From an uncultured Gemmatimonadota bacterium (lineage in GTDB: Bacteria > Gemmatimonadota > Gemmatimonadetes > Gemmatimonadales > Gemmatimonadaceae): a stretch of 64,000 bases of DNA. This document shows positions 47,232 to 56,095 of this stretch, one piece after another; position 1 is the first letter of the stretch; every line of letters starts with the position of its first letter. Location of the stretch: assembly GCA_903910555.1 (NCBI GenBank), contig CAIVZZ010000025.1, positions 1 to 64,000 of the forward strand. Direction: 5' to 3'. Under the pieces are notes generated by a model that made no database searches, was not told the DNA's origin, and worked only from the letters and a program-made list of their open reading frames with translations. Made by a program: the position numbers and the translations under genes.

Positions 47232-48586
47232 TTCGCCGGCGCTCCGAAAAACGAGGCGTGAAGGCGGCGCATGACAGGCTTCAGCTCATCGCCATCGACA
47301 ATCAGCGTGAGGTTGATGCCGCTCGCGCTCAGCGAGACCATATGCAGGCGAACATCGCCAAGCGCGACGAGCGCCTGCGCCATCGTTGGGCTGCTCTCGC
47401 CGAGTCCGGCGCCGACGATCGCGACAATCGCACGACCACGTTCAACGCCAACATCGCCGAACTCGCGCAGCTGTCCAACGACAGAATCGAGATGCTGATC
47501 GTCATCCACCGTCAGCGACACCGAAACTTCAGAAGTCGCCACGACGTCCACCGACGTGCGATTGCGCTCGAACACTTCAAAAATCGCCCGCAGCGCACCC
47601 GGTGTTGCGAGCATGCGCGGGCTGCGCACTTTCACAATCACGACGTTTGCCTTGCCCGCAATCGCGCGCACCGGAAGCCGCGGCGCATCGAAGGTGATGC
47701 GCGTTCCTTTGCCCGACGGGTTCAGCGAGTTGAACACGAACACGGGAATCCCGCGCCGCACCGCCGGTGCGATCGTATTCGGGTGCAGCACCTTCGCGCC
47801 GAAACTCGCGAGTTCCGCGGCTTCGTCGAATCGAATGTGCTCGATGAGCTTCGCACCATCTACAACGCGCGGATCGGCGGTCAGCATGCCATCGACGTCG
47901 GTCCAGATTTCGATCGCGTCGGCTTCGAGCGCCGCGCCGAGCAGCGATGCGCTGTAGTCGGACCCGCCACGGCCAAGCGTCGTCGTCACGCCGGTTGTCG
48001 TCTGGCCATAGTAGCCGCCAAGCACCGGCACCTTGCCGTCGCGCACGATCGGCGCGAGATGGTCGCGGCACGCCGCGGCGATCGAATCCGGCAGCGGCTC
48101 CGCGCGACCGAACGTTGCATCGGTGATCATCACGAGACGCGAATCGACGAACACGGCGTCGATCCCCGCGCGAACAAATGCGGCGGTAATAATCGGCGCC
48201 GAGAGCTGCTCGCCCATCGATGAGATTGCGTCGAGCGACCGTTCGGTCACATGACCGAGCACTGAGAGCGCTTCAGCAAGATGGGCGAGTTCGTCGAACA
48301 TCACGCTCGTGTCAGCGGCTATCTCAAGCGCGGCAGCATCGTCGCCGAGCAGATCGGCAATGACCGCCATGTGCCGGTTGCGCAGTGCTTCGATCGCGGT
48401 GATAGCTGCGACGAGATGCCCAGTGGCGGCCTGTTCGGCGGCACCGAGCAGCGCATTCGTCGCGCCCGCGAGCGCGGAGACGACAACAACGGGCTGCTTG
48501 TCGACGCGGCCGCGGATGATGTCCGCAGTGCGACGAATCGCAGCCGCGTCCGCGACGGACGTTCCGCCGAACTTGCAGACGATCAT
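47228..48586 (-). CDS. lysC: Aspartate kinase
   Basis: Phosphorylates aspartate, the first step to lysine, threonine and methionine. The 452-residue monofunctional form begins VCKFGGTSVADA. It has GRGGSDYSASLLGAAL for nucleotide binding, EIWTDVDGM, and two C-terminal ACT domains (about 300-450) that usually bind lysine for feedback control. No homoserine dehydrogenase domain is fused. Overlaps asd by 4 bases. Confidence 0.96.
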   Translation of the reverse strand: MIVCKFGGTSVADAAAIRRTADIIRGRVDKQPVVVVSALAGATNALLGAAEQAATGHLVAAITAIEALRNRHMAVIADLLGDDAAALEIAADTSVMFDELAHLAEALSVLGHVTERSLDAISSMGEQLSAPIITAAFVRAGIDAVFVDSRLVMITDATFGRAEPLPDSIAAACRDHLAPIVRDGKVPVLGGYYGQTTTGVTTTLGRGGSDYSASLLGAALEADAIEIWTDVDGMLTADPRVVDGAKLIEHIRFDEAAELASFGAKVLHPNTIAPAVRRGIPVFVFNSLNPSGKGTRITFDAPRLPVRAIAGKANVVIVKVRSPRMLATPGALRAIFEVFERNRTSVDVVATSEVSVSLTVDDDQHLDSVVGQLREFGDVGVERGRAIVAIVGAGLGESSPTMAQALVALGDVRLHMVSLSASGINLTLIVDGDELKPVMRRLHASFFGAPAK

Positions 48587-49647
48587 CTGGAGATCACGCC
48601 GGTCTTCACGAGTACTTCTGCGTTGAGAATCGAACCGCCCGCCGCACCACGAATCGTATTGTGTCCCATCGCCACCATACGCAGCTGCATGATCGGGTCC
48701 TCGCGCACGCGGCCGACAGACACGGTCATGCCGCGGCCATCGTTCACATCGCGGCGCGGCTGCGGGCGGTCCTGTTCATCGCGGTAGCGCAGCGGAAGAT
48801 CAGGCGCAGACGGCAGTCCGCGCACGGAAGCATCACCGCGCCATTCGCGAATCGCGGAGATCGCGGCGTCGACCGTTGGTTTCGTATTGAACGTCATCGA
48901 GAGACACACCGTGTGCCCATTCTCCACGGCAACGCGATTCGCGTGCGCGCTCACGACAAACGGTGCATCGTCGATTTTCGAGCCGGAAAGTTTGCCGAGC
49001 ATCTTCTGCATTTCGCGCTCGATCTTCTGCTCTTCCTCGCCGCCGATGTACGGAATCACATTGCCGAGGATGTCCAGCGACGGCACGCCGGGGTAACCGG
49101 CCCCGGAAATCGCCTGCATCGTCGCGACGATCACCTGCTTGAGTCCGAACTTCTCGTGCAGCGGCGCCATCGCGAGCGCGGCGACAGTCGCGGCGCAGTT
49201 CGCATTCGTCACGATCGCGCCTGACCATCCACGGGCCGCGCGCTGCGCAGTGATCAATCCCAAGTGCGACGCGTTCACTTCTGGAATCACGAGCGGAACG
49301 TCCGCGGCCATGCGGAAGTTCTTTGCATTGCTGAGCACCACGCGACCCGCCTTCGCGAATGCGGGCTCGAGATCACCCGCTGCGGCGGCGTCGAGCGCGG
49401 AGAACACCACCGGCGACGTGACCTGCGCGGAGTCGCACGCTTTCACCGTGAGCGCGGCGACATCGGCGGGCATATTCCCTTCGATCCACCGTGTTGCTTC
49501 GGCATAACTCTTCCCCGCCGAACGCTCGCTCGCCGCAACTTCGGCCACATAAAACCAGGGATGCCCGTCGAGCAGGCGAATGAACGTCTGGCCGACGGCA
49601 CCGGTGGCGCCGAGGATCGCTACGGGAATGCGTTCTGAACTTGTCAT
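48583..49647 (-). CDS. asd: Aspartate-semialdehyde dehydrogenase
   Basis: Reduces aspartyl phosphate to the semialdehyde. The 354 residues start IPVAILGATGAVGQTFIRLL, continue with SNAKNFRMAADVPLVIPEVN, and carry the catalytic Cys in TNANCAATVAALAMAPLHE. This is the archaeal/fungal-like long ASD variant rather than the E. coli type, judged from the TNANC site and the VSAHANRVAVENGHT block. Overlaps dapE by 4 bases. Confidence 0.94.
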   Translation of the reverse strand: MTSSERIPVAILGATGAVGQTFIRLLDGHPWFYVAEVAASERSAGKSYAEATRWIEGNMPADVAALTVKACDSAQVTSPVVFSALDAAAAGDLEPAFAKAGRVVLSNAKNFRMAADVPLVIPEVNASHLGLITAQRAARGWSGAIVTNANCAATVAALAMAPLHEKFGLKQVIVATMQAISGAGYPGVPSLDILGNVIPYIGGEEEQKIEREMQKMLGKLSGSKIDDAPFVVSAHANRVAVENGHTVCLSMTFNTKPTVDAAISAIREWRGDASVRGLPSAPDLPLRYRDEQDRPQPRRDVNDGRGMTVSVGRVREDPIMQLRMVAMGHNTIRGAAGGSILNAEVLVKTGVISR

Positions 49648-50642
49648 ACGGGGAGTAGAGAGCGAACGAGCCGCTCGTAGTGATCGACACTGGCGCGAAG
49701 TTCGTCGACCGCAACGAACTCATCGGGCGTGTGTGCAACGTGAATGGATCCAGGTCCAAAGAGCAGCGGCGTGCCCCAATTGGTGAGCAGCGGAACGTCG
49801 GTCGCGAACGCGACTGGTTTCTGGTCGAACCCCGGCACGGTGTGAAAATGCATCGCAGGCGTGTACGCGCCGTATTCGACCTCGGCGCGACCATCGGCCC
49901 ATTTGTCGATAACAGTTTTCACGGGCGCCGGATCGCCAACGAGACGAATCATCATTTCTGCTTCGGCGAGACCGGGAATGATGTTCGCTTCCGTGCCGCC
50001 GCGAATGAGGCCGATGTTGATTGTTGTCTCGCCGAGGATTTCGTCGCTCGGCATTTTCAGTGCCTGCAATTCCGGGAGCAGGCGGAGCATCGGCTCGATC
50101 GCTGATTCGCCGAGGTGCGGATATGCAGAGTGCGCTTCGCGGCCGCGGGTGCGCGCGATGAATCGCAGCGCGCCTTTGCTGCCGGAGGCGAGAATGCTTT
50201 CAGTCGGTTCGCCGTTGATCAGGAACTTGCTGGTGGCCGGGAGCTGATTTGCGATGCGCGCACCATCGGAGCCGCGCTCTTCGCCAACGACAAAAAGCAG
50301 ATCGACTCTTTCTTCACCGGCCGTCGCGAGACGATCAGCGGCAACGAGCATCGCCGCGGCGATTCCTTTTGCATCGCACGCACCGCGTCCGAAAAGTTTG
50401 CCGGCTTCAGAGCGTGGCGCGACGTACGGTGGCACCGTATCGAGATGCGTCGAGAGCGTGACGCCCCCGCCCTTTCGCGAGGCCCAAACATTGCCACGGC
50501 CGGGCGTGACTTCTTGTACGGTGACATTCCAGCCGCGCGCGACGAGCCAACGCGCGACAAAGTCCACAGCGCGCCCTTCTTCGCGGGTGGTGGACGGGAT
50601 GGCGAGGAGTTCAGCGGCGAGCGCTACGACGTCGACGGACAT
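49644..50642 (-). CDS. dapE: M20-family deacylase, probably succinyl-diaminopimelate desuccinylase
   Basis: A 332-residue cytoplasmic M20 enzyme with His66 and Asp68 in STHLDTV, Asp90 in GRGACDAKG, and Glu121/Glu122 in VVGEERG. Family members remove acyl groups from amino acids or peptides (ArgE, DapE, CPG2). As first gene of an operon with asd, lysC, dapB, dapA and dapD, and since DapD makes the N-succinyl intermediate, desuccinylation of succinyl-DAP is the most economical role. The name is inferred from context; N-acetylornithine or lysine-carrier deacylases look similar. Confidence 0.8.
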   Translation of the reverse strand: MSVDVVALAAELLAIPSTTREEGRAVDFVARWLVARGWNVTVQEVTPGRGNVWASRKGGGVTLSTHLDTVPPYVAPRSEAGKLFGRGACDAKGIAAAMLVAADRLATAGEERVDLLFVVGEERGSDGARIANQLPATSKFLINGEPTESILASGSKGALRFIARTRGREAHSAYPHLGESAIEPMLRLLPELQALKMPSDEILGETTINIGLIRGGTEANIIPGLAEAEMMIRLVGDPAPVKTVIDKWADGRAEVEYGAYTPAMHFHTVPGFDQKPVAFATDVPLLTNWGTPLLFGPGSIHVAHTPDEFVAVDELRASVDHYERLVRSLLPV

Positions 50643-50714
50643 ACGACAAAACTAGCCTACAGACGGCAAACTACGAAGCGGCAGCTTTGCGGCAACCGAG
50701 TGCCGCGTGGGGCT

Positions 50715-51089
50715 TTACGGGTTGAGCGGGCGCCCCATAGCATACCCCGCGGCGGTCGCCGCTACGCACACCAGGCAGCTGAGCACGACGTACAGCGTTG
50801 CCTTCCCCCATTCACCGCCGCGCATGAGGCCGAGGGTGTCGAGCGAGAATGAGGAGAACGTAGTGAACCCGCCGCAGAACCCGATCATCAGGGTGGCGCG
50901 TAGCGGCACTTCGGTCTGGCTGTTCATGAAGAACTTGGCGAGCACGCCGATCACGAGGCAGCCGACGACGTTTACGACGAAGGTGCCGATCGGGAACTCG
51001 AGGTGCAGCGCGCCCTGAACGGCGCGGCCGAGGAGGTAGCGCGCGATGCTGCCGATTGCGCCGCCGATGCCGATCAAGAGGATGATCAT
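50715..51089 (-). CDS. crcB: Fluoride efflux channel CrcB/Fluc
   Basis: A 124-residue four-helix membrane protein that exports fluoride as a dual-topology dimer. It has GGAIGSIARYLLGRAVQ at the start, FPIGTFVVNVVGCLVIG and the GFCGGFTTFSSFSLDT block with the Na+ site and Phe-box residues. I looked for a fluoride riboswitch in its leader and did not find one. Located 72 bases before dapE on the same strand. Confidence 0.94.
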   Translation of the reverse strand: MIILLIGIGGAIGSIARYLLGRAVQGALHLEFPIGTFVVNVVGCLVIGVLAKFFMNSQTEVPLRATLMIGFCGGFTTFSSFSLDTLGLMRGGEWGKATLYVVLSCLVCVAATAAGYAMGRPLNP

Positions 51090-51136
51090 GCTGAGGTATC
51101 TAGCCGGGCCGCGCCGTCGCCGCCAGCTTTCGCGTC

Positions 51137-52366
51137 ATGCCAAACCATCGAACCATGCGCTCAGTTATTGCAGCGGTCGCCGCCGCGACGATCATCGCGA
51201 TTCCTGCATTCGCCCAGCAGGACACAACGATCACCATCCACGCCGCGCGCGCTCTCGACGGGCGCGGCGCCACGATCAACAACGCACTGATCACCGTCCG
51301 CGACGGCAAGATCGTCAGCATCGCACCCGCGAAAGCCGGCGCGCCGCGGGCGACCTACGAACTCGGCTCCGCCACCATCATGCCCGGGATGATCGACGCG
51401 CACGTCCATCCCGGCTGGTACGTCGATCGCACGGGCACCGTGCAGCACAGCCGCGTCACCGCGCACCTGACTGAAAGCGCGCTCGCTATGGAGGGGAATC
51501 TCTACGCCACGCTCATGGCAGGCGTGACCACCATCCAGAGCGTCGGCGGCCCGGAAGACTTCGATCTGCGCGACGCGACCGAACGGCACGTCGTTCCTGG
51601 TCCGCGCATTCTCACGTCGATGGGACAGATCAACAATCCGAAACTGACGCCGGATTCGCTGCGCGCTGTTGTGCGTGGCTACAAAGCCCAGGGGGCGGAC
51701 CTGATCAAGCTGTTCGCATCGGCCGGACTCGGCAGCGGCGGCGCGCAGACACTCTCGGACGAGCAGATCCAGGCGATCTGCAGTGAAGCCACATCGCTCG
51801 GACTTCGCACTGTGGTTCACGCGATCAGCGCCGCGAGCGTGCGGGCATCGACGCTCGCCGGCTGCACCGAAATCGAACACGGGATGTTCGCCACACAGGC
51901 AGAACTCACGCTGATGGCGGAGCACGGCACGATCTACGATCCGCAGATCGGACTGGTGCTGCAGAACTACGCCGAGCACAACGACACGTACAAATTCACC
52001 GACGCTGCGATCAAGACACTCACCGATGCGATTCCCGTTGGCAACGCGATGTTCAAACTCGCGATCGCGACGCCCGGACTGAAAATCATTTTCGGTACGG
52101 ACGCCGTCGCGCTCGCGCACGGACACAATGTGGAAGAGCTCGTGCACCGGGTTCACGATGGCGGACAGAAACCGATGGACGCGATTATATCAGCGACATC
52201 CGCGTGCGCGAACGCACTGAAACTCGGCGACCGGCTCGGATCGCTGACGCCGGGACTCGACGCGGATATCATCGCTGTTGCGGGCGATCCATCAAAGCAG
52301 ATCGAAGCGCTCCGTAACGTCACGTTCGTGATGCGCACGGGCGTCGTGTACAAGGGGAGCAAATGA
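51137..52366 (+). CDS. Secreted amidohydrolase (imidazolonepropionase/prolidase-like)
   Basis: A 409-residue amidohydrolase-superfamily enzyme with a signal peptide (hydrophobic residues about 8-26, ending AFAQQ). Metal ligands are in MIDAHVHPG (His89, His91), a carboxylated-Lys-type DLIKLFAS, VVHAISA, IEHGM and FGTDAVA. Such enzymes hydrolyse cyclic amides or Xaa-Pro dipeptides; the substrate is open. An ATG at 51155 is a second plausible start. It overlaps the next gene by 4 bases (ATGA), forming a rightward two-gene unit. Confidence 0.87.
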   Translation: MPNHRTMRSVIAAVAAATIIAIPAFAQQDTTITIHAARALDGRGATINNALITVRDGKIVSIAPAKAGAPRATYELGSATIMPGMIDAHVHPGWYVDRTGTVQHSRVTAHLTESALAMEGNLYATLMAGVTTIQSVGGPEDFDLRDATERHVVPGPRILTSMGQINNPKLTPDSLRAVVRGYKAQGADLIKLFASAGLGSGGAQTLSDEQIQAICSEATSLGLRTVVHAISAASVRASTLAGCTEIEHGMFATQAELTLMAEHGTIYDPQIGLVLQNYAEHNDTYKFTDAAIKTLTDAIPVGNAMFKLAIATPGLKIIFGTDAVALAHGHNVEELVHRVHDGGQKPMDAIISATSACANALKLGDRLGSLTPGLDADIIAVAGDPSKQIEALRNVTFVMRTGVVYKGSK

Positions 52367-53040
52367 GCACGAAGCGTCGCGATTTTCTGAGCCTGCTTGG
52401 CGGCTCGTCGTTGCTTGCGGTCACTGGAACGTCGCTCGTTCCGCGCGCGGCGCTCGCGGCCGAGTCAGCGCACCCTGCCCCGCTCGACACCACGTTCGAC
52501 ATGAAGTGGGCCGAGCGCGTGACCGGAAAATTCCGCGCGGTGTTCGATTCGCCGGAACTCTCCGAGGGCGCGGGACTTTTCCGCGCGGTGCTCTGGTGCG
52601 ACGAATACAAATCCGTCTACGGCACCGCGCGCACGGAGATGTCGCCCGTGCTCGTCGTTCGTCACGAGGGAATCGTGCTCGCGATGAACGACGAATATTG
52701 GAAGCGCTTCAAGGTTGGCAAAGAAGCGAAAATCAAAACGCCCGAGGGGAAGAAATGGGCGGAGGCGAATCCGGTCGGCGTCCCGACGCCCGGGACACCA
52801 GAAAAAATGGCGCGCTACAACATCGTGAACTTCATTGAAGACGGCGGAACCGTGCTCGCGTGCAATCTTGCGTTTGGCGAAGTCGTCGGCCGCTTCATGA
52901 AAGAGGACAAGCTCGACAACGCGGCTGCGCGGCAGCGCGCGATCGAGCATTTGATCCCGGGCGTGGTGCTGCAGCCGTCAGGCGTGTTCGCCGTGCTCCG
53001 CGCGCAGGAAGCCGGCTGCCGCTACATCATCGCGAGCTGA
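52363..53040 (+). CDS. Tat-exported DsrE-like protein
   Basis: A 225-residue protein with a twin-arginine signal, STKRRDFLSLLGGSS, and a processing site near ALAAE. The mature part (about 35-225) has the profile of the DsrE/DsrF-like fold; the closing GVFAVLRAQEAGCRYI resembles Tat-exported DsrE relatives. One Cys at AVLWCDEYK, one in LACNL and one near the end could be relevant, but no catalytic set is evident. Its overlap with the amidohydrolase suggests co-translation. The function is unknown. Confidence 0.7.
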   Translation: MSTKRRDFLSLLGGSSLLAVTGTSLVPRAALAAESAHPAPLDTTFDMKWAERVTGKFRAVFDSPELSEGAGLFRAVLWCDEYKSVYGTARTEMSPVLVVRHEGIVLAMNDEYWKRFKVGKEAKIKTPEGKKWAEANPVGVPTPGTPEKMARYNIVNFIEDGGTVLACNLAFGEVVGRFMKEDKLDNAAARQRAIEHLIPGVVLQPSGVFAVLRAQEAGCRYIIAS

Positions 53041-53047
53041 GCGCGTC

Positions 53048-53656
53048 CTATTGCAAATGCACCGCTACGGTGAATTTGAGATTCCGGAGGACGGGAAAAT
53101 CAAAATCGAAACGTTCAATCGTACCGAATCGCTTCCATCCGGTCTTGTTCACCAATGACAATGCAGGGGCGTTCAGCTCGTTGATGTGAGCAAAGAGCGT
53201 GGTGATCCCGGCCTGGCGCGCCTCGTCAAACATCGCGAATGCAAAACGCGAGGCAACCCCTTTCATTCGCGCCGATGAAAATGTCCACATTTTCTCTTGA
53301 TACGCCATAGAGGGCGCGAGCGGCGGGTACATGTTGCCCCATAGCGATCGGGCGCGCAGCGCCATCGTGTCCGTCGCGCTCAGCTGCCACTGAAAGGCGC
53401 GAGGCTGGCCATCTTCGAGCCAGACGAAACCGTTGCGCACGCCGAAGTCCCAAAATTCGATTCCGCTGGCGAACGCCTCTTCGGCGTAGTCCGGATGTGT
53501 ACGCAGCGCGGCAAGGACGGGCTCGCTGACGGCAGTCAGTCGAATCTCCGCGTCCGGAAGCGGGGCATCTGCGGGGTTGAGCCGGAACCGTACCCAGCGC
53601 TGTAAGCTGACTCGCGGCGTGATCTGGCTGAGCCACGTGAGCATCCGGTACAGCAT
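53048..53656 (-). CDS. GNAT-type acyltransferase-like protein
   Basis: About 202 residues (from the ATG at 53656). The C-terminal half has the GNAT closing motif, AHINELNAPALSLVNKTGWK, in which Asn/Leu-Val-x-K-x-G-W resembles the acetyl-CoA domain end; the acetyl-CoA pyrophosphate loop is less clear (RMKGVASRFAFAMF). The open frame continues upstream to 53755, so the start is uncertain. The substrate cannot be predicted. Convergent with the Tat-protein gene. Confidence 0.6.
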   Translation of the reverse strand: MLYRMLTWLSQITPRVSLQRWVRFRLNPADAPLPDAEIRLTAVSEPVLAALRTHPDYAEEAFASGIEFWDFGVRNGFVWLEDGQPRAFQWQLSATDTMALRARSLWGNMYPPLAPSMAYQEKMWTFSSARMKGVASRFAFAMFDEARQAGITTLFAHINELNAPALSLVNKTGWKRFGTIERFDFDFPVLRNLKFTVAVHLQ

Positions 53657-53818
53657 CGCCCACCAGAAAGCATCGCCGCGCCAACAGTTGCGCCGCACGC
53701 ACACCCATTCGATAGCTGCGCACGGACGGGCATCCGCGCGCGGGTTCTGCTCCATCCGGCCGCACCTCGATCCCTGACTGTGACCTCAATCAAACCACGT
53801 ATCAGTCTAGACGTCGAA

Positions 53819-53903
53819 TGCCGGGACCGGGAGTCGAACCCGGATGGGGTTGCCCCCGAGGGATTTTAAGTCCCTTGCGTCTAGCCACTTTCGCCATCCC
53901 GGC
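53819..53903 (-). tRNA. tRNA-Leu (anticodon UAA)
   Basis: Eighty-five bases on the minus strand starting GCCGGGATGGCGAAAGT. The acceptor stem pairs GCCGGGA with TCCCGGC, discriminator A. The anticodon arm is GGGACTTAAAATCCC with anticodon TAA. It has a long variable arm as in class II tRNAs, and a GGTTCGACTCC T-arm. CCA is not encoded. Confidence 0.95.
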
Positions 53904-53917
53904 GTCTGGAAGCTAAG

Positions 53918-54015
53918 GACAGCGGATGGCAGTCGGCAGACGGCGGCTGGGAAAAAGAAGACGGCGGACGGCAGATTCAACATCTGTCGCCCGCCGTCCA
54001 CCGTCTGTCATCTCT
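53918..54015. repeat. Hairpin-forming GACGGCGGACGG repeat between the two tRNA genes
   Basis: The spacer between tRNA-Leu and tRNA-Gly contains GACGGCGGACGGCAGAT (53960-53976), an inverted partner ATCTGTCGCCCGCCGTC (53981-53997) and further CGGCAGACGGCGG copies on the left. It is another large palindromic intergenic unit. Confidence 0.75.
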
Positions 54016-54022
54016 AAACACG

Positions 54023-54095
54023 AGCGGGAAACGGGACTCGAACCCGCGACCCCAACCTTGGCAAGGTTGTGCTCTACCAACTGAGCTATTCCCGC
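54023..54095 (-). tRNA. tRNA-Gly (anticodon GCC)
   Basis: Seventy-three bases on the minus strand starting GCGGGAATAGCTCAGTTGGT. The anticodon arm is CAACCTTGCCAAGGTTG with GCC. The T-arm is GCGGGTTCGAGTCCCGT, and the acceptor stem is GCGGGAA / TTCCCGC. The CCA end is not encoded. Confidence 0.95.
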
Positions 54096-54138
54096 AACAC
54101 CCCAAAGATAGAAAGCTGGTACGGTTCCTACAACTGCT

Positions 54139-54241
54139 AGGGACGAGCGAAGCATGAGGGGCAATTGGGGATGGAGCGAAGAGCGAGGGCCCGTGCCGCC
54201 TCGCCCCTCGCCAAGTCGCCCCTCATGCTTCGCTCGTCCCT
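54139..54241. repeat. GCGAAGCATGAGGGGCGA-type palindromic repeat, copy 2
   Basis: Twenty-four identical bases in inverted orientation at 54139-54162 and 54218-54241 (AGGGACGAGCGAAGCATGAG plus GGGC). Weaker pairing continues inward. The right arm shares a 26-base identical stretch with copy 1 at 40.7 kb. It lies between tRNA-Gly and the glycosidase-like gene stop. Confidence 0.9.
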
Positions 54242-54264
54242 GTAGCTCCCATCGCCCCTCGCTG

Positions 54265-56076
54265 TTACGGCCGAAGTCCGTGAGCGTGGACCGTGTACCA
54301 CGCCACATACGCCACCAGCCCCGATAGCGCCGCATCCCCTCCATTCCCGGTCGCCCTGCCGTCCGCATCCACGAACTCGGCGGCCAATCCATGATCCAAT
54401 GGCGCCCGCCGCAGCCACTCGAGAACCGCCGACGCATCGGGCCCAAAGAGCCGCGCGAGCTGCGCAGTTAGATAATGCGGCTCGCCGGAGGCCTTCTTAG
54501 CCGTGCGACGGTAGACCGAGTCAATCCGCTCCACGGTTTCATAGAGCGGCAGCCAGAGCGCGGACGCGACGGGGTCGTCTTCTCGTGAGACACCGCCGGC
54601 GAGATCGGTCGCCGCAACGAAGACACTCTTGCCTGCTTCATCGGTCGTGAAGTGGCGGCGAATCGCGGCACGAACCGCCTCGGGATCGGGGAGCTCCTTC
54701 GCCTCTTCTTCGTCGATCGTCCGTTTCAGACAATCGAGCGCATACGCTACCACCGCGTTCCCGTGCAGCGTGAACGGATACGCCACCGGCGTGCCCGACA
54801 GCGTGACCTCGGTGTGATACAGCGGATGCGTTTTATCACGCCGCGCGTTGAGATCGTCGGACGACAGGTACAGCGTGTCCGCGAGAATCGCTTCTTCAAC
54901 GATTTGATCGTCGCCCGTATCACGGATGTACCGGTCAGTTGCGATCGCATACGCCGACGCGCCCTCGAGCGTGAAGCCCGGCTCGAATAGCGTGCCGTCG
55001 AAGTAGTGCACGCCGCGCCCCGGCGCGTATCCATGAATTTCGCACATGCGCAGGATGAGCTCGCGCGCGAGCGGCGGATCGGCGAGCTGCACGGCGGGAA
55101 TCGTCCACGCCAGCGCGTCCCAATCGCGAATCGTCACGCCGCGTGCGCACCAGGGCGCGCGACTGCGCACGAGATAGTAGTGCGCGTCATCGAGCGCGCG
55201 GGCGACACCATAGAAATACGCAAAGAGCAGATGACGGTTGATCAGCCCGTCGAGCGACTCCATTCCTGTGGTCTGCTCGAGCGAACGAATCGCATCGCGA
55301 GTGGCGGTGAGCAGCGCGCGCCATCCGCGGCGGCGCAGCACGCCAACGGTCGCAACTGCGCCATCACGCTCGGGCCCCGCGCCGATATAAAACGCGGTTT
55401 CAATGCGCCCCTTGGCGGGGACCGTAAAGCGGCACCGCACCGCGTACGACGGCGCACGATGGTTCGCCGCGTCGCCGTCCAATACGGTGACCTCACTCTC
55501 GCCGTCCGCCGCGATCGCGAGTGCGACATGACCCGGCGGCTCGGCGCCGTCCAAAACCACCACGTCGCCAACCTTCGACACGCGATGCACATCAGACGCA
55601 GGGCGCGGTGTGCGCACACGCAGCTGCCGGTGCCCAAGCGTCCCCTCCAGCGCGAGCACGATCTCCTTCGGCTCCGTACCGCGATTCTCGACCGTGAGCG
55701 CGTACACCGCGCCGGCGATATCAGCATCGCGACCAAAGGGCGCGAACACAGTGCCCCGCACCACCAGCGCGCCCGGGTTCGCCGTGAAGGTCGGCAACCA
55801 GTGGAGCGCGCGCTCCCAAACCATCCCTTCAACCGCGAGGGCGACCGGGCGACCGTCGATTTCAATCGTCGGCCGCGCGAGCGCCGCGTGGGTCCCGCCC
55901 AGAAAATCTTCGTGCCCCGCGAACTCCACCGCCGAGCGCGCTCCGCGGTGCAAAACGCCGAGCGCGTGGATCGCGGCGTCGGCGGGGTGCACGCAGGGGA
56001 TCGAAAGCCAGTGGTTCCCGGTGATCTGCCAGGGAACCGCGGGGAGGGCGTCGTGTGTCAGGGAGTGGGATTCCAC
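54265..56076 (-). CDS. Six-hairpin glycosidase-like protein
   Basis: A 603-residue cytoplasmic protein without signal peptide. The N-terminal ~250 residues are beta-rich and the C-terminal part (270-600) looks like an alpha-helical (alpha/alpha)6 barrel, as in amylo-alpha-1,6-glucosidase, GH15 or GH63 enzymes. Suggestive pieces are CARGVTIRDWDALAWTIPA and TLFEPGFTLEGASAYAI, where the DWD could hold an acid residue, but I could not identify a complete catalytic pair. Treat the class as tentative. Its ATG is 19 bases from the oppositely oriented outer-membrane gene. Confidence 0.55.
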   Translation of the reverse strand: MESHSLTHDALPAVPWQITGNHWLSIPCVHPADAAIHALGVLHRGARSAVEFAGHEDFLGGTHAALARPTIEIDGRPVALAVEGMVWERALHWLPTFTANPGALVVRGTVFAPFGRDADIAGAVYALTVENRGTEPKEIVLALEGTLGHRQLRVRTPRPASDVHRVSKVGDVVVLDGAEPPGHVALAIAADGESEVTVLDGDAANHRAPSYAVRCRFTVPAKGRIETAFYIGAGPERDGAVATVGVLRRRGWRALLTATRDAIRSLEQTTGMESLDGLINRHLLFAYFYGVARALDDAHYYLVRSRAPWCARGVTIRDWDALAWTIPAVQLADPPLARELILRMCEIHGYAPGRGVHYFDGTLFEPGFTLEGASAYAIATDRYIRDTGDDQIVEEAILADTLYLSSDDLNARRDKTHPLYHTEVTLSGTPVAYPFTLHGNAVVAYALDCLKRTIDEEEAKELPDPEAVRAAIRRHFTTDEAGKSVFVAATDLAGGVSREDDPVASALWLPLYETVERIDSVYRRTAKKASGEPHYLTAQLARLFGPDASAVLEWLRRAPLDHGLAAEFVDADGRATGNGGDAALSGLVAYVAWYTVHAHGLRP

Positions 56077-56095
56077 GTTATCTTGCCGCGTGTCG

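Noticed and set aside
50643-50714. Lysine riboswitch in front of the DAP operon
   Set aside because: The 71-base gap is too short for the lysine riboswitch, which needs about 170 bases or more.
51090-51136. Possible fluoride riboswitch upstream of crcB
   Set aside because: I searched the short leader for the GGCGATGGTGTTCGCC-like core and the CTGATG end and found neither in convincing order.
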